Positions 1-8,896 of a stretch of 64,000 nucleotides of DNA are shown piece by piece (position 1 is the stretch's first letter; each line of letters begins with the position of its first letter). Below the pieces are notes generated by a model. That model made no database searches. It was not told where the DNA came from and was given only the letters and a program-made list of their open reading frames with translations. Position numbers and translations under genes: made by a program. Source of the DNA: Pseudomonas sp. S04 (GTDB taxonomy: Bacteria; Pseudomonadota; Gammaproteobacteria; Pseudomonadales; Pseudomonadaceae); assembly GCF_009834545.1 (NCBI RefSeq), contig NZ_CP019427.1:1385001-1449000 (forward strand). Reading direction: 5' to 3'.

Positions 1-377
1 CTGTCACCCGCGCCGCGGCGGATGAACAGGCTGCCGGCCTTGGCCGCCAGCCAGCCGGCGACCGGCCAGGTGCGCACTTCGGCCTTGGACAGGAACGACA
101 GGGGGGTGAGCATGCCCAGCAAGGGAATGTCGGTCCAGGACACGTGGTTGCTGACCCAGAGCATCGGCTGTTGCGGCAACTGCCCATGCACCGTCACCCG
201 AAAGGGCAGGGCGCGGCTCAAGCGCTTCATGAAAAACCGCGACCAGCGTTGGCGCCGCAGCATCGAATTGGCCACTCCCAGACGCTCGAACAGGCCAAAC
301 ACCAAGGCCATGCTCAAGCCGAGCGCCACCACCAGCAACACCCTGGTCACCCTTGCGTACACCCGCAAGCGGCTCAT
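1..377 (-). CDS. olsA: Lyso-ornithine lipid O-acyltransferase OlsA (N-terminal part)
   Basis: PlsC-family membrane acyltransferase that esterifies lyso-ornithine lipid to ornithine lipid at the inner membrane. The visible 125 residues start [10 protein letters not shown], carry one N-terminal membrane segment (residues about 12-30), then the acyltransferase NHx4D box (NHVSWTD) and a FIRRG block, as in the PlsC family. The 3' end lies outside the window. The ATG overlaps the olsB stop (TAATG), so the two are translationally coupled. The olsA name rests on adjacency to olsB; the family assignment alone would be 1-acylglycerol-phosphate acyltransferase-like. Confidence 0.88.
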   Translation of the reverse strand, partial: MSRLRVYARVTRVLLVVALGLSMALVFGLFERLGVANSMLRRQRWSRFFMKRLSRALPFRVTVHGQLPQQPMLWVSNHVSWTDIPLLGMLTPLSFLSKAEVRTWPVAGWLAAKAGSLFIRRGAGD

Positions 378-1132
378 TACACGGCCGCCTTGAAGTGCTT
401 GGCGTAACGCGGGCAGAGCTCATCGCGCTTGAGCAGGATGAACACATCGGCGACCTGGAAGTCTTCGTCCCAGCACGGCTCGCCGCAGATCTTCGCGCCC
501 AGGCGCATGTAGGCCTTGAGCAGCGGCGGCATTTCGGCAATCACGTTGGACGGGATGTCGAGACTGGGCAGCGGCTTTTTTGGTTCGGCGCGCAGGTGCT
601 CGGTGCACAGGTAACGTTCGCGCAGGCGCTGCATGATCGCGTGGGCCTGGATCCCGCCGTCCTGCATCGGAATGCTCGCGCAACCCATCAAGTAACTGTA
701 GCCACCCTGGTTCAGGACCTCGGCCAGTTCCCCCCACAGCACGGCGATGGTGCCGCCGTTGCGGTATGCCGGGTCGACGCAGGTGCGGCCGATTTCCAGG
801 ATCGGTCCTTGCAGGTGCACCAGGCCGTGCAGGCTGAACTCCTCCTCACTGTAGAAACGTCCCAGGCTGCTGGCCGCCGTGTGGTCGAGCAGGCGGGTGG
901 TCGCGACCAAGCGTCCGGTGTTCAGGTCCCGCACACCAATGTGGCTGCAGTGAACATCGTAGTCATCCATGTCCAGACCCAGTTCCGCGCCTTTGAGTTT
1001 GGCGTTGAATTCTCCGCTAAAGACATTGAAGCGCAGGGCCTGGGCTTGTTGCAGGGCCTGGGCACCGATCAGGCGTTCGGCTTGCAGGCGGCGTTCAGTG
1101 CCGGTGTCGCGGATGCAGGCGATCTGGGTCAT
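377..1132 (-). CDS. olsB: Ornithine N-acyltransferase OlsB
   Basis: GNAT-fold enzyme (hemolysin/autoinducer-synthase-like family) that transfers a 3-hydroxyacyl group from ACP to the alpha-amine of ornithine, the first step of ornithine lipid synthesis, a phosphorus-free membrane lipid. The 251 residues include the family features RFNVFSGEF near residue 35, a central [15 protein letters not shown] acyl-donor region and a C-terminal block rich in Cys and Asp ([11 protein letters not shown]). The start at 1132 (MTQIACIRD) is chosen because the longer upstream frame has no family sequence. Expression in phosphate limitation is known for the family; no Pho box was identified here. Confidence 0.9.
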   Translation of the reverse strand: MTQIACIRDTGTERRLQAERLIGAQALQQAQALRFNVFSGEFNAKLKGAELGLDMDDYDVHCSHIGVRDLNTGRLVATTRLLDHTAASSLGRFYSEEEFSLHGLVHLQGPILEIGRTCVDPAYRNGGTIAVLWGELAEVLNQGGYSYLMGCASIPMQDGGIQAHAIMQRLRERYLCTEHLRAEPKKPLPSLDIPSNVIAEMPPLLKAYMRLGAKICGEPCWDEDFQVADVFILLKRDELCPRYAKHFKAAV

Positions 1133-1272
1133 GGTGAATCTCCGTACTGGCTGCTCACCCGTCATGGGTTGCAGTCGATCGACTTTGTTGTGCAAAGTCA
1201 GGCTATGTAGCCCCGGTGTCATCGCCATGAAGCTTTGGTGATGCTTGTATGACAGCCCTTGAGGAGCCGTAT

Positions 1273-2154
1273 ATGCCTTGGCAAGCCCTGCTGAACTGCC
1301 GCACACGATTGCCCGCAAACCCCGACCTGGCCGAGGGTTACGCCCGATTGCTGGAAACCTTGGGGGCGGTAACGCCGTTCGAACTGGCCGTGCGCGGTGC
1401 ACGTTTGATGGCCACCCCCGGCTGGGCATTTCTGGTGGGTTACCAGGCTGCCTTGCGCATGTTGTGGCCCAGCGCACCCCTGAGCCTGGGGGCTTTATGT
1501 GCGACCGAACAGCGCAGCCTGCGCCCGGCGGACATGCAAACTCGCTTGAGCGACCTGCGCCTGAGCGGGCGCAAGGACTTCGTCACTGCTGGCGATGCGG
1601 CGGACTGGTTGCTGATCGCCGCACGCAGCGAAGATCCGGGCCAGTCCCCACGCTTGAGCCTGGCGGTGGTGTATCCCGGTGAACCGGGGGTGCGCCTGGA
1701 GAAACTGCCCGCCATCCCCTTGATGCCGGACATCAGCCACGGCCGGCTGTTTCTCGACGGTGCCTTGTGTGAACTGCTGGCCGGCGATGGCTGGGATGCC
1801 TACGTCAAACCCTTCCGCACCCTGGAAGACCTGTATGTGCTCAGCGCCCTGTGCGCCTGGCTGTATGGCGTCGGCGAGGACAGCGACTGGCCGCAAGCGC
1901 TGCAATTGAAGTTGCTGGCGCTGCTGGCCGGGTGCGCCGAGGTCAGCCGGCAGCCGCCCAACAGCAGCGCCGGGCATGTCCTGCTCGGTGGCCTGTTCGC
2001 CCAGTTCGAGGGTTTGCAGGGTGCGCTGGATGAAGCTTTTGCCGATGGCCCGCCACAGTGGGCGGGCTTGTGGACGCGCGATCGCGCGGTACTCGACCTG
2101 GCGGCTGGCGCACGGGCCAAGCGGTTGGCCAAGGCGTTGGCTGGGGCCTTGTAG
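1273..2154 (+). CDS. Acyl-CoA dehydrogenase-like protein
   Basis: A 293-residue protein resembling the middle beta-barrel and part of the helical domain of acyl-CoA dehydrogenases, but shorter than a complete enzyme (about 380 residues) and without a recognisable catalytic glutamate region. It probably does not work as a standard flavin dehydrogenase. The ATG at 1273 is preferred over 1249 because GAGGAG lies six bases before it. It is divergent from olsB with a 140-base shared upstream region. Role unknown; a lipid-related function is suggested only by position. Confidence 0.65.
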   Translation: MPWQALLNCRTRLPANPDLAEGYARLLETLGAVTPFELAVRGARLMATPGWAFLVGYQAALRMLWPSAPLSLGALCATEQRSLRPADMQTRLSDLRLSGRKDFVTAGDAADWLLIAARSEDPGQSPRLSLAVVYPGEPGVRLEKLPAIPLMPDISHGRLFLDGALCELLAGDGWDAYVKPFRTLEDLYVLSALCAWLYGVGEDSDWPQALQLKLLALLAGCAEVSRQPPNSSAGHVLLGGLFAQFEGLQGALDEAFADGPPQWAGLWTRDRAVLDLAAGARAKRLAKALAGAL

Positions 2155-2209
2155 AATTGTCACCTATCTGGACTAGGCTCAGCAGGTTTCTCCTGCCGAG
2201 CCACAGCCC

Positions 2210-3304
2210 ATGTTCAAAGGCGTTTTCCTGCTGTTGATGTTGTTGTGCAGTTGCGCGGTAACTGCACAGGACTGGCCCGCCGAGCAATGGGCGCCCGGTC
2301 CACCCGGCAGTGGCCCGGCGCTGGCGGCGCTGGAGGACTATGCCTTTGCCAACCGTGACGAGGCCACCCGCAAGGGCATCCGCACCGATGCCTTGCTGGT
2401 GATCCGTGACGGTCAACTGGTCTATGAGCGCTACGCCGGCGGCACCACGGCCGACACCCCGCACCTGACCTGGTCGGTCAGCAAAAGCCTGATGGCCGCC
2501 GTGCTGGGCGTGGCCTATGGCGAAGGCCGGTTCTCCTTGCAGGACCCGGTGGCGAAGTTCTTGCCTGCCTTGATGCCTCATCCCGGGATCAGTTTCGCCG
2601 ATCTGCTGCACTGGGCGTCAGGGTTGGACTGGCAGGAAGACTATGAGTACGCCCCCTTGAACTCATCGGTGGTGGCCATGCTGTATACCCGTGGGCATAC
2701 CGATATGGCGGGCTTCACCGCCGCACACCCGGCATTCGGCGCACCCGGGCAACACTTTCGTTATTCCAGCGGCGACAGCAACCTGTTGTCTGCGGCGCTG
2801 AAAAACATCCTCGGTGCGCAGCGTTACGCCGACTATCCCTGGACCGCACTGTTCGAACCCCTGGGTATTCGCAGCGCCGTGTGGGAGCGCGACGCCACGG
2901 GCACCTTTGTCGCGTCCTCCTACGCCTACATGACTGCCCGCGACCTGGCGCGCATCGGTCTGCTGATGCAGCGCCAGGGTCGTTGGGGCGAGCGCCAGTT
3001 GCTGCCTGCCGATTGGGTCGCGTTCAATCTCCAGCCCTTCGCCCACTACCAGGCTAATCAGGATGCCGCCGTGCCGGGTGGTCATTGGTGGCTCAATCGC
3101 CCGGTGGATGGCGCGCCGCGGCCCTGGCCCGATGCACCGCCAGACAGCTTCGCCGCCTTGGGCCACTGGGGGCAGGCGCTGTACGTGCTGCCTGGTGAGA
3201 AGCTGGTGATCGTGCGGTATGCCGATGATCGTGATGGCAGTTACCGTCACAACGAACTGCTCAAGCGCGTCCAGGCCGCGTTCCCACCGCAGGTGCTGCC
3301 ATGA
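2210..3304 (+). CDS. Secreted serine hydrolase, class C beta-lactamase-like
   Basis: A 364-residue serine hydrolase of the class C beta-lactamase/esterase fold. An N-terminal hydrophobic signal (residues 1-20, ending AVTAQ) predicts export. The catalytic SxxK motif is S89-V-S-K92 in TWSVSKSLM, followed by a YSSGDSN block corresponding to the YxN element, and a GHWGQ block in the C-terminal part corresponding to the KTG strand region. Substrate unknown; relatives include esterases and peptidases acting on amide or ester bonds. The stop overlaps the next start (ATGA), so the small membrane protein behind it is co-translated. Confidence 0.85.
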   Translation: MFKGVFLLLMLLCSCAVTAQDWPAEQWAPGPPGSGPALAALEDYAFANRDEATRKGIRTDALLVIRDGQLVYERYAGGTTADTPHLTWSVSKSLMAAVLGVAYGEGRFSLQDPVAKFLPALMPHPGISFADLLHWASGLDWQEDYEYAPLNSSVVAMLYTRGHTDMAGFTAAHPAFGAPGQHFRYSSGDSNLLSAALKNILGAQRYADYPWTALFEPLGIRSAVWERDATGTFVASSYAYMTARDLARIGLLMQRQGRWGERQLLPADWVAFNLQPFAHYQANQDAAVPGGHWWLNRPVDGAPRPWPDAPPDSFAALGHWGQALYVLPGEKLVIVRYADDRDGSYRHNELLKRVQAAFPPQVLP

Positions 3305-3639
3305 CCGGTGATTTTGTGCGGCGCCGTCCGCTACTCAGCCTGCTGTTGGGGTTGCTGGTCCTGATGTTGGTCCTGTTGCTGGGTTGGGGCTGGCAGCAGC
3401 GGGTTGCCTTGTCGGCGTTCCCCGACATCCTCAGCGCCTACACTGCCAAGGAGTATTGTTCCTGTCGCTACGTGGCCGGTCAGTCGGCGCCGTATTGCCA
3501 GGGGTACGTCAAGCAGTACCTGCCCATCAGCGATTTTGTCGATGATCCCGAGCACAAACGGGTCAAGGTCAGCGGCCTGGGACGCACCCATACCGCCAGT
3601 TGGCTGGGCGTGCGCGAGGGCTGTCGGCTGATTCCGTGA
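3301..3639 (+). CDS. Small inner-membrane-anchored protein with conserved-looking Cys
   Basis: A 112-residue protein with one N-terminal transmembrane segment (about residues 11-30, very Leu/Val rich) and a periplasmic tail holding four cysteines (CSC, YCQG, EGCR). The Cys spacing suggests two disulfides in the periplasm. No family recognised. It overlaps the serine hydrolase stop by four bases, so the two probably work in one process, perhaps as enzyme and membrane-bound partner. That pairing is inferred from translational coupling only. Confidence 0.7.
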   Translation: MTGDFVRRRPLLSLLLGLLVLMLVLLLGWGWQQRVALSAFPDILSAYTAKEYCSCRYVAGQSAPYCQGYVKQYLPISDFVDDPEHKRVKVSGLGRTHTASWLGVREGCRLIP

Positions 3640-3708
3640 TCTTCCAGGTTTGCAATCGGCACCGGGCCAGTTAAGGTTCGTTCAGGTTTATCGGCCCGAC
3701 GAGTGTCT

Positions 3709-4299
3709 ATGTTCAACCGCTCCCTCTATAAAGCAGTCGCGTTCTCGCTGCTGGCCGGCTGCGCCGCGTCAGCCCAGGCCAATTGGTACCTGGACGGCGA
3801 GTCCTCACGCCTGTCGTTTATCTCCACCAAAAACACCCATATCGCCGAGGTCCAGCGCTTTCTGGTGCTGCACGGCAAGGTCGATCCCAAGGGCCTGGCG
3901 CAAGTCGAAGTCGAGTTGGACTCGGTCAACAGCGGCGTGCCGCTGCGCGATGAGCGCATGCGCAAGGAGCTGTTCGAGATCGAGGCGTTTCCCGAGGCGT
4001 TGATTACCACCCAGATCGATCTGCGGCCGATCAACGACCTGGCCCCCGGCGCGCAGCTGGAGTTGCGTCTGCCATTGACCGTCAGCCTGCATGGCAAGCA
4101 GCACAGCTACGACGCCGAGCTGCTGGCAACCCGCCTGGATGATCGGCGGTTCCAGGTGGTGACCCTGGAACCGGTGGTGATCAGTGCCGCGGATTTTGAC
4201 CTGGTGCCGGGGCTGGAACGGCTGCGCAAGCTGGCCGACCTGTCGGCCATCAGTCTGTCGGTACCGGTGGGCGCGGTACTGATTTTCACGGCGCGCTGA
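3709..4299 (+). CDS. YceI-family periplasmic protein
   Basis: A 196-residue exported protein with a signal sequence ending AQAN, followed by the YceI lipocalin-like barrel: YLDGESSRLSF at the mature N-terminus, then GKVDPKGLAQVEVELDSV and a LPLTVSLHGKQH strand pair. YceI proteins bind isoprenoid or lipid ligands in the periplasm. An in-frame GTG at 3703 is an alternative start. It is followed after one base by the cardiolipin synthase gene, suggesting an operon and a link to membrane lipids. Confidence 0.85.
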   Translation: MFNRSLYKAVAFSLLAGCAASAQANWYLDGESSRLSFISTKNTHIAEVQRFLVLHGKVDPKGLAQVEVELDSVNSGVPLRDERMRKELFEIEAFPEALITTQIDLRPINDLAPGAQLELRLPLTVSLHGKQHSYDAELLATRLDDRRFQVVTLEPVVISAADFDLVPGLERLRKLADLSAISLSVPVGAVLIFTAR

Positions 4300-4300
4300 C

Positions 4301-5458
4301 ATGGCCGGCGCGGTGTTTCCGTGGCGTGACGGCAACCGCTTTGAATTGCTGGTCGACGGCCCGCAATTCTTCCCGCGCATGCTGCAGGCGATTGCCAATG
4401 CCCAGGAGCAGGTCGAACTGGAACTCTACCTGGTGGAGGCGGGTGCCTGCGCCGAGGCAATGGTGCAAGCGCTGGTGCAGGCCGCCGAGCGCGGCGTGCG
4501 GGTGCGTTGCCTGTTCGATGACTATGGCAGCCTGGCTTTCACTCTCGGCCTACGGCGCCGGCTGAACGAAGCCGGAGTCGAGCTGCGCCTTTACAATCGC
4601 CTGAGCTGGCGGCGCTGGGTGCGCAACCTGTACCGCGACCACCGCAAGTTGCTGCTGGTCGACCAGGTGCTGGCGGTGGTCGGCGGCACCGGGGTCACGG
4701 ATGAATTCTGGACGCCGGGTCACGACAGCAGCGAATGGCATGAGGTGATGGTGGAAATCAGCGGCCCGCTGGTGCACGACTGGCAGTCGCTGTTCGATCG
4801 CCAATGGCGTGCCAACCGCCACCGCCGCGCCTGGAAGCCGGCCTCGGACTTCGGTCTGCCGCGCCTGCCCCGGGTGCCGTCGGTGGGTGAAGGGATGGGC
4901 CGGGTGGCCTATGCCGACGCCGGCCAGCACCGGGATATCCTGCAATCACTGTTCCGCGCCCTCAACAGCGGCCAGCGGCGCATCTGGCTGGCGACCCCGT
5001 ATTTCTTGCCGACCTGGAAGATCCGCCGCTCCCTGCGCAAGGCCGCCGCCCGTGGCATCGATGTGCGCCTGCTGCTGACCGGGCCGCGCACTGACCACCC
5101 CTCAGTGCGGTATGCCGGGCATCGTTACTACCCGCGATTGCTCAAGGCCGGGGTAAAAATATTCGAGTACCAGCCGTGTTTCCTGCACCTGAAAATGGTC
5201 CTGGTGGATGACTGGGTGAGCATTGGCTCGTGCAACTTCGATCACTGGAACCTGCGGTTCAATCTGGAAGCCAACCTCGAGGCCCTCGATACCGGCCTGA
5301 CCCAGGCGGTGGTGGCGAGTTTCGAGCGGGACTTCGGCCTGAGCCAACAGGTCAGTCTGGAGGAATGGCAACGCCGGCCGTTGTGGCGCCGGATCAAGCA
5401 GCGGGTGTGGGGATGGGTGGATCGGGTGGTGGTGAACCTGCTGGATCGGCGGGGCTGA
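4301..5458 (+). CDS. clsB: Cardiolipin synthase B-type phospholipase D enzyme
   Basis: A 385-residue phospholipase D superfamily protein with two HKD motifs: the first begins near H114 (HRKLLLVD) and the second near residue 296 (HLKMVLVD), each followed by the GG/GS-N-D elements (VGGTGVTDEF; IGSCNFDHWN). There are no N-terminal transmembrane helices, which matches ClsB rather than ClsA. It makes cardiolipin by phosphatidyl transfer at the inner membrane. It follows yceI by one base. An intergenic palindromic element lies just downstream. Confidence 0.88.
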   Translation: MAGAVFPWRDGNRFELLVDGPQFFPRMLQAIANAQEQVELELYLVEAGACAEAMVQALVQAAERGVRVRCLFDDYGSLAFTLGLRRRLNEAGVELRLYNRLSWRRWVRNLYRDHRKLLLVDQVLAVVGGTGVTDEFWTPGHDSSEWHEVMVEISGPLVHDWQSLFDRQWRANRHRRAWKPASDFGLPRLPRVPSVGEGMGRVAYADAGQHRDILQSLFRALNSGQRRIWLATPYFLPTWKIRRSLRKAAARGIDVRLLLTGPRTDHPSVRYAGHRYYPRLLKAGVKIFEYQPCFLHLKMVLVDDWVSIGSCNFDHWNLRFNLEANLEALDTGLTQAVVASFERDFGLSQQVSLEEWQRRPLWRRIKQRVWGWVDRVVVNLLDRRG

Positions 5459-5502
5459 AGCCCAGTCTCGCAAACACCCAAAATCTCTGTGGGTATATGC
5501 AC

Positions 5503-5526
5503 TGTGGGAGCGGGCTGCCCGCGATA
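5503..5526. repeat. REP half-site
   Basis: Contains TGTGGGAGCGGGCTGCCCGC, a REP core like those seen elsewhere in this window. It directly abuts the larger palindrome that starts at 5527. Confidence 0.6.
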
Positions 5527-5659
5527 GGCATAGGTATCTACACAACTTTGTGGCGGCCTCTGGGCCGACCGGGGTGTTGGATATGTACTCGGTCTAATCC
5601 AACACCCTGGCCGGCCCACAGATGCAACGTCGCACCACAGTTGTGTAGATACCTATGCC
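5527..5659. repeat. 133-bp palindromic element between clsB and bglX
   Basis: The ends are perfect 21-base inverted repeats (5527-5547 and 5639-5659, core ATAGGTATCTACACAACT). A second inner pair (GTGTTGGAT 5574-5582 and ATCCAACAC 5597-5605) surrounds a short loop, and most of the sequence between pairs imperfectly. It encodes nothing and sits between two convergent genes. The structure is like a non-autonomous, MITE-like or REPIN-like element, or it could fold as a bidirectional terminator. Confidence 0.75.
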
Positions 5660-5698
5660 GCGATAGGGCCGGCACATTCAAGCATCGATCCAAGCCCC

Positions 5699-5724
5699 TG
5701 TGGGAGCAGCTCGCTCCCACAGGG
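5699..5724. repeat. REP-like hairpin
   Basis: TGTGGGAGC and GCTCCCACA are separated by five bases, forming a tight hairpin 21 bases from the bglX stop. It could also terminate transcription of bglX. Confidence 0.65.
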
Positions 5725-5744
5725 TAATGGTGTTGCCTCTGCGG

Positions 5745-8036
5745 TCAGAGCAACTCGAAGCTCTGCTGCGTCACCACCTCGGAATCCAGGCCGATCTGCA
5801 CGTTGAACTTGCCAGGTTCGGCTGCGTACTTGAGCTGGGTGTTGTAGAACTTCAGGTCGTCTTCTTCGATGCTGAAATGCACGACTTTCTGTTCGCCGGC
5901 TTTGAGCAGCACTTTCTGGAAGCCCTTGAGTTCCTTGATCGGGCGGATCATCGACCCGGTCTCGTCCTGGATGTACAGCTGCACTACGGTTTCGCCATCA
6001 CGCTTGCCGGTGTTCTTGACCGTCACACTGGCGTCGATCTTGCCGGTCTTGTTCAGCGTGGTCGACGACAGCGCCATTTCCGACAGGCTGAACTGGGTGT
6101 AGCTCAGGCCATAACCGAACGGGTAGAGCGGGCCGGTGGTGTCATCGAAGTACTGGGAGGTGTAGTTGCCAGGTTTGCCCGGCGTGAACGGGCGGCCGAT
6201 GGTCAGGTGGTTGTAGTAGGTCGGAATCTGCCCCACCGAACGCGGGAAGCTGATCGGCAGCTTGCCGGACGGGTTGTAGTCGCCGAACAGTACATCGGCG
6301 ATGGCGTTGCCGCCTTCGGTGCCGCTGAACCAGGTTTCGAGGATCGCGTCGGCTTGTTCGTTCTCTTCGAGAATGCTCAACGGCCGACCGTTCATCAGCA
6401 CCAGCACCAACGGTTTGCCGGTGGCCTTGAGCGCCTTGATCAGCTCGCGCTGGTTGGCTGGCAGGTTGAGGTCGGTGCGGCTCGAGGACTCGTGGGACAT
6501 GCCCCGGGACTCGCCCACGGCGGCAACGATCACATCGGCCTGCTGCGCGGCTTTCACCGCTTCGTCGATCAGTGCCTGCCCCGGGCGTGGGTCATCGACC
6601 ACTTCCGGGGCATCGAAGTTGAGGAAGTTCAGGTAATCGACGACTTTCTTGTCCGAGGTGATGTTGGCGCCTCGGGCATAGTGCAGGGTGGCCTGGTCGC
6701 CGAGGGCGCGAGTCATGCCGTCGAACAGCGTCACCGATTGCGCCGGACGCCCGGCGGCGGCCCAACTGCCCATCATGTCGATTGGCGCCTTGGCGAGCGG
6801 ACCGACCAGGACGATCTTCGCGGTTTTCTTCAGCGGCAGGGTTTCGTTGTGGTTCTTCAGCAACACCAGGCTGCGGCGCGCCACGTCACGGGCTTCGGCA
6901 CGGTGCAGGCGGCTTTCGGCATAGGTGTCGACCGGGTCATCCTCGGCCTTGCCGATGCGCAGGTACGGGTCGCGGAACAGGCCCATGTCGTACTTGGCGC
7001 CCAGCACTTCACGCACGGCGTTGTCGATGTCGCTCTGCTCGATCTCGCCGGCCTTCAGCAAGCCCGGCAGTTCCTTGCCATACAGGGTGTCGTTCATGCT
7101 CATGTCGATGCCGGCCTTGATTGCCAGCTTCGCCGCTTCGCGACCGTCACGGGCCACGCCGTGCTTGATCAGTTCGAAAATCGCCCCGTGGTCACTCACC
7201 GCCAGGCCCTTGAAGCCCCACTCCTTGCGCAGCAGGTCCTGCATCAGCCACAGGTTGGCCGTGGCCGGAATGCCGTTGATCGAGTTCAGTGCCACCATCA
7301 CCCCGCCCGCGCCGGCATCGATGGCCGCACGGTACGGTGGCAGGTAGTCCTGGTACATCTTCACCGGACTCATGTCGACGGTATTGTAGTCACGCCCGCC
7401 TTCGACCGCGCCGTACAGGGCGAAGTGCTTGACGCTGGCCATGATGTTGTCGGCGCCGATCAGGCCGGTGCCCTGGTAGGCCTTGACCATCACCTGGGCA
7501 ATGCGCGACACCAGGTAGGTGTCTTCGCCGAACCCTTCGGAGGTGCGGCCCCAGCGAGGATCGCGGGAGATATCGACCATCGGCGCAAAGGTGATGTCGA
7601 GGCTGTCGGCGGCGGCTTCCTTGGCGGCAATGCGCCCGCTCAGGCCAATGGCGTCCATGTCCCAGCTCGAGGCCAGTGCCAGCGGGATCGGGAAAATCGT
7701 GCGGTGGCCGTGGATCACGTCATAGGCGAAGAACATCGGGATCTTCAGCCGGCTGCGCATGGCCGCGTCCTGCATCGGCCGGTTTTCCGGGCGAGTGATC
7801 GAGTTGAACGTGCCACCGATGTTCCCAGCGGCGATTTCCTTGCGGATCATCTCGCGCGGCATTTCCGGGCCGATGCTGATCAGGCGCAACTGGCCGATCT
7901 TTTCGTCCAGGGTCATCTGCTTCATCAGGTTGCTGACGAACGCGTCCTTGTTCTCAATGGGGGCAGGCTTGGTATCGGCCATTACCGAGTGACTGGCCAG
8001 GCCGATGGCCAGGCTCAGCAAACACAGCTTCTTCAT
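5745..8036 (-). CDS. bglX: Periplasmic beta-glucosidase BglX (GH3)
   Basis: A 763-residue glycoside hydrolase family 3 enzyme with a cleavable signal (MKKLCLLSLAIGLASHSVMAD). The N-terminal TIM barrel carries the catalytic aspartate in LAVSDHGAI, followed by the alpha/beta sandwich domain and a C-terminal fibronectin III-like domain (GYGLSYTQFSLSE onward). It hydrolyses beta-glucosides in the periplasm. The start at ATG 8036 is preferred to an upstream in-frame TTG at 8051 because GAGAAA precedes it. It is monocistronic and convergent with clsB. Confidence 0.93.
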   Translation of the reverse strand: MKKLCLLSLAIGLASHSVMADTKPAPIENKDAFVSNLMKQMTLDEKIGQLRLISIGPEMPREMIRKEIAAGNIGGTFNSITRPENRPMQDAAMRSRLKIPMFFAYDVIHGHRTIFPIPLALASSWDMDAIGLSGRIAAKEAAADSLDITFAPMVDISRDPRWGRTSEGFGEDTYLVSRIAQVMVKAYQGTGLIGADNIMASVKHFALYGAVEGGRDYNTVDMSPVKMYQDYLPPYRAAIDAGAGGVMVALNSINGIPATANLWLMQDLLRKEWGFKGLAVSDHGAIFELIKHGVARDGREAAKLAIKAGIDMSMNDTLYGKELPGLLKAGEIEQSDIDNAVREVLGAKYDMGLFRDPYLRIGKAEDDPVDTYAESRLHRAEARDVARRSLVLLKNHNETLPLKKTAKIVLVGPLAKAPIDMMGSWAAAGRPAQSVTLFDGMTRALGDQATLHYARGANITSDKKVVDYLNFLNFDAPEVVDDPRPGQALIDEAVKAAQQADVIVAAVGESRGMSHESSSRTDLNLPANQRELIKALKATGKPLVLVLMNGRPLSILEENEQADAILETWFSGTEGGNAIADVLFGDYNPSGKLPISFPRSVGQIPTYYNHLTIGRPFTPGKPGNYTSQYFDDTTGPLYPFGYGLSYTQFSLSEMALSSTTLNKTGKIDASVTVKNTGKRDGETVVQLYIQDETGSMIRPIKELKGFQKVLLKAGEQKVVHFSIEEDDLKFYNTQLKYAAEPGKFNVQIGLDSEVVTQQSFELL

Positions 8037-8266
8037 GAATAGTTTTCTCAAACGCTAAAACGACGCTCAGCGAAACGCATCGGGTCAGCCAAAATTTAGG
8101 GAGCGACTATTGTTGAGTGGGTAAATGCAGCAAACTTCGAACTCTTTATTCGCGCTGGGCATCTTTTAGCCGATTGGCGAGATGCAATCCAGTGGCGGGG
8201 ACAGATTAAGTCCCCAGGGGATCAATTGAAGGCTGCCGGTCTATTTCCATCAGGAGCAACACTGAC

Positions 8267-8875
8267 ATGAATGTACAACAGCACTCTCGCTCAGCCTGGC
8301 AAGTCACGGTTCTAATGCTGCTGACCACGGTCCTGGCCGGCTGCGGCATCAACACCATTCCTACCCTCGACGAACAGGCCAAGGCGGCCTGGTCGCAAGT
8401 GCAGAACCAGTACCAGCGGCGCGCCGACCTGATCCCCAACCTGGTGGAAACGGTCAAGGGTTATGCCAAGCATGAACAGGACACCCTGACCGCAGTGATC
8501 GAGGCGCGGGCCAAGGCCACCTCGATCCAGGTCGACGCCAGCACCCTGGACAATCCGGAAAAACTCAAACAGTTCCAGCAAGCCCAGGATGGCTTGAGCA
8601 GTGCGCTCAGCCGTTTGATGGTGGTGTCCGAGCGCTACCCGGACCTCAAGGCCAACCAGAACTTCCTGGCCCTGCAGTCGCAACTTGAAGGCACCGAGAA
8701 CCGCATCGCCGTGGCGCGTCGTGACTTTATCGCCGCCGTGCAGGCCTACAACACCGAGATCCGCACCTTCCCGGGTCGCCTGTGGCATAGCGTGATGTAC
8801 AGCGACCTGCCGATCCGCCAGACCTTCGAGGCCACCAGCCCCGACGCCGATAAAGCACCGCAAGTGAAGTTCTGA
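8267..8875 (+). CDS. LemA-family lipoprotein
   Basis: A 202-residue LemA protein. A lipobox (LAGC) after the hydrophobic N-terminus predicts lipid anchoring. The mature part has the family pattern of an all-helical domain (WSQVQNQYQRRADLIPNLVETVKGYA, then an RRDFIAAVQAYN block and a C-terminal FPGRLW). First gene of a LemA-TPM-TPM cluster commonly seen together; family members are envelope-associated and of uncertain function. Twenty-one bases separate its stop from the next start. Confidence 0.9.
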   Translation: MNVQQHSRSAWQVTVLMLLTTVLAGCGINTIPTLDEQAKAAWSQVQNQYQRRADLIPNLVETVKGYAKHEQDTLTAVIEARAKATSIQVDASTLDNPEKLKQFQQAQDGLSSALSRLMVVSERYPDLKANQNFLALQSQLEGTENRIAVARRDFIAAVQAYNTEIRTFPGRLWHSVMYSDLPIRQTFEATSPDADKAPQVKF

Positions 8876-8896
8876 TCAGGCTTCAATGAGGTGTCG

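Noticed and set aside
353..1210. 285-codon frame antisense to olsB
   Set aside because: TTG start and shadow composition; olsB is well supported.
5700..8042. 780-codon open frame on the plus strand across bglX
   Set aside because: It is antisense to a clear GH3 beta-glucosidase and has the composition of a high-GC shadow; no motifs.
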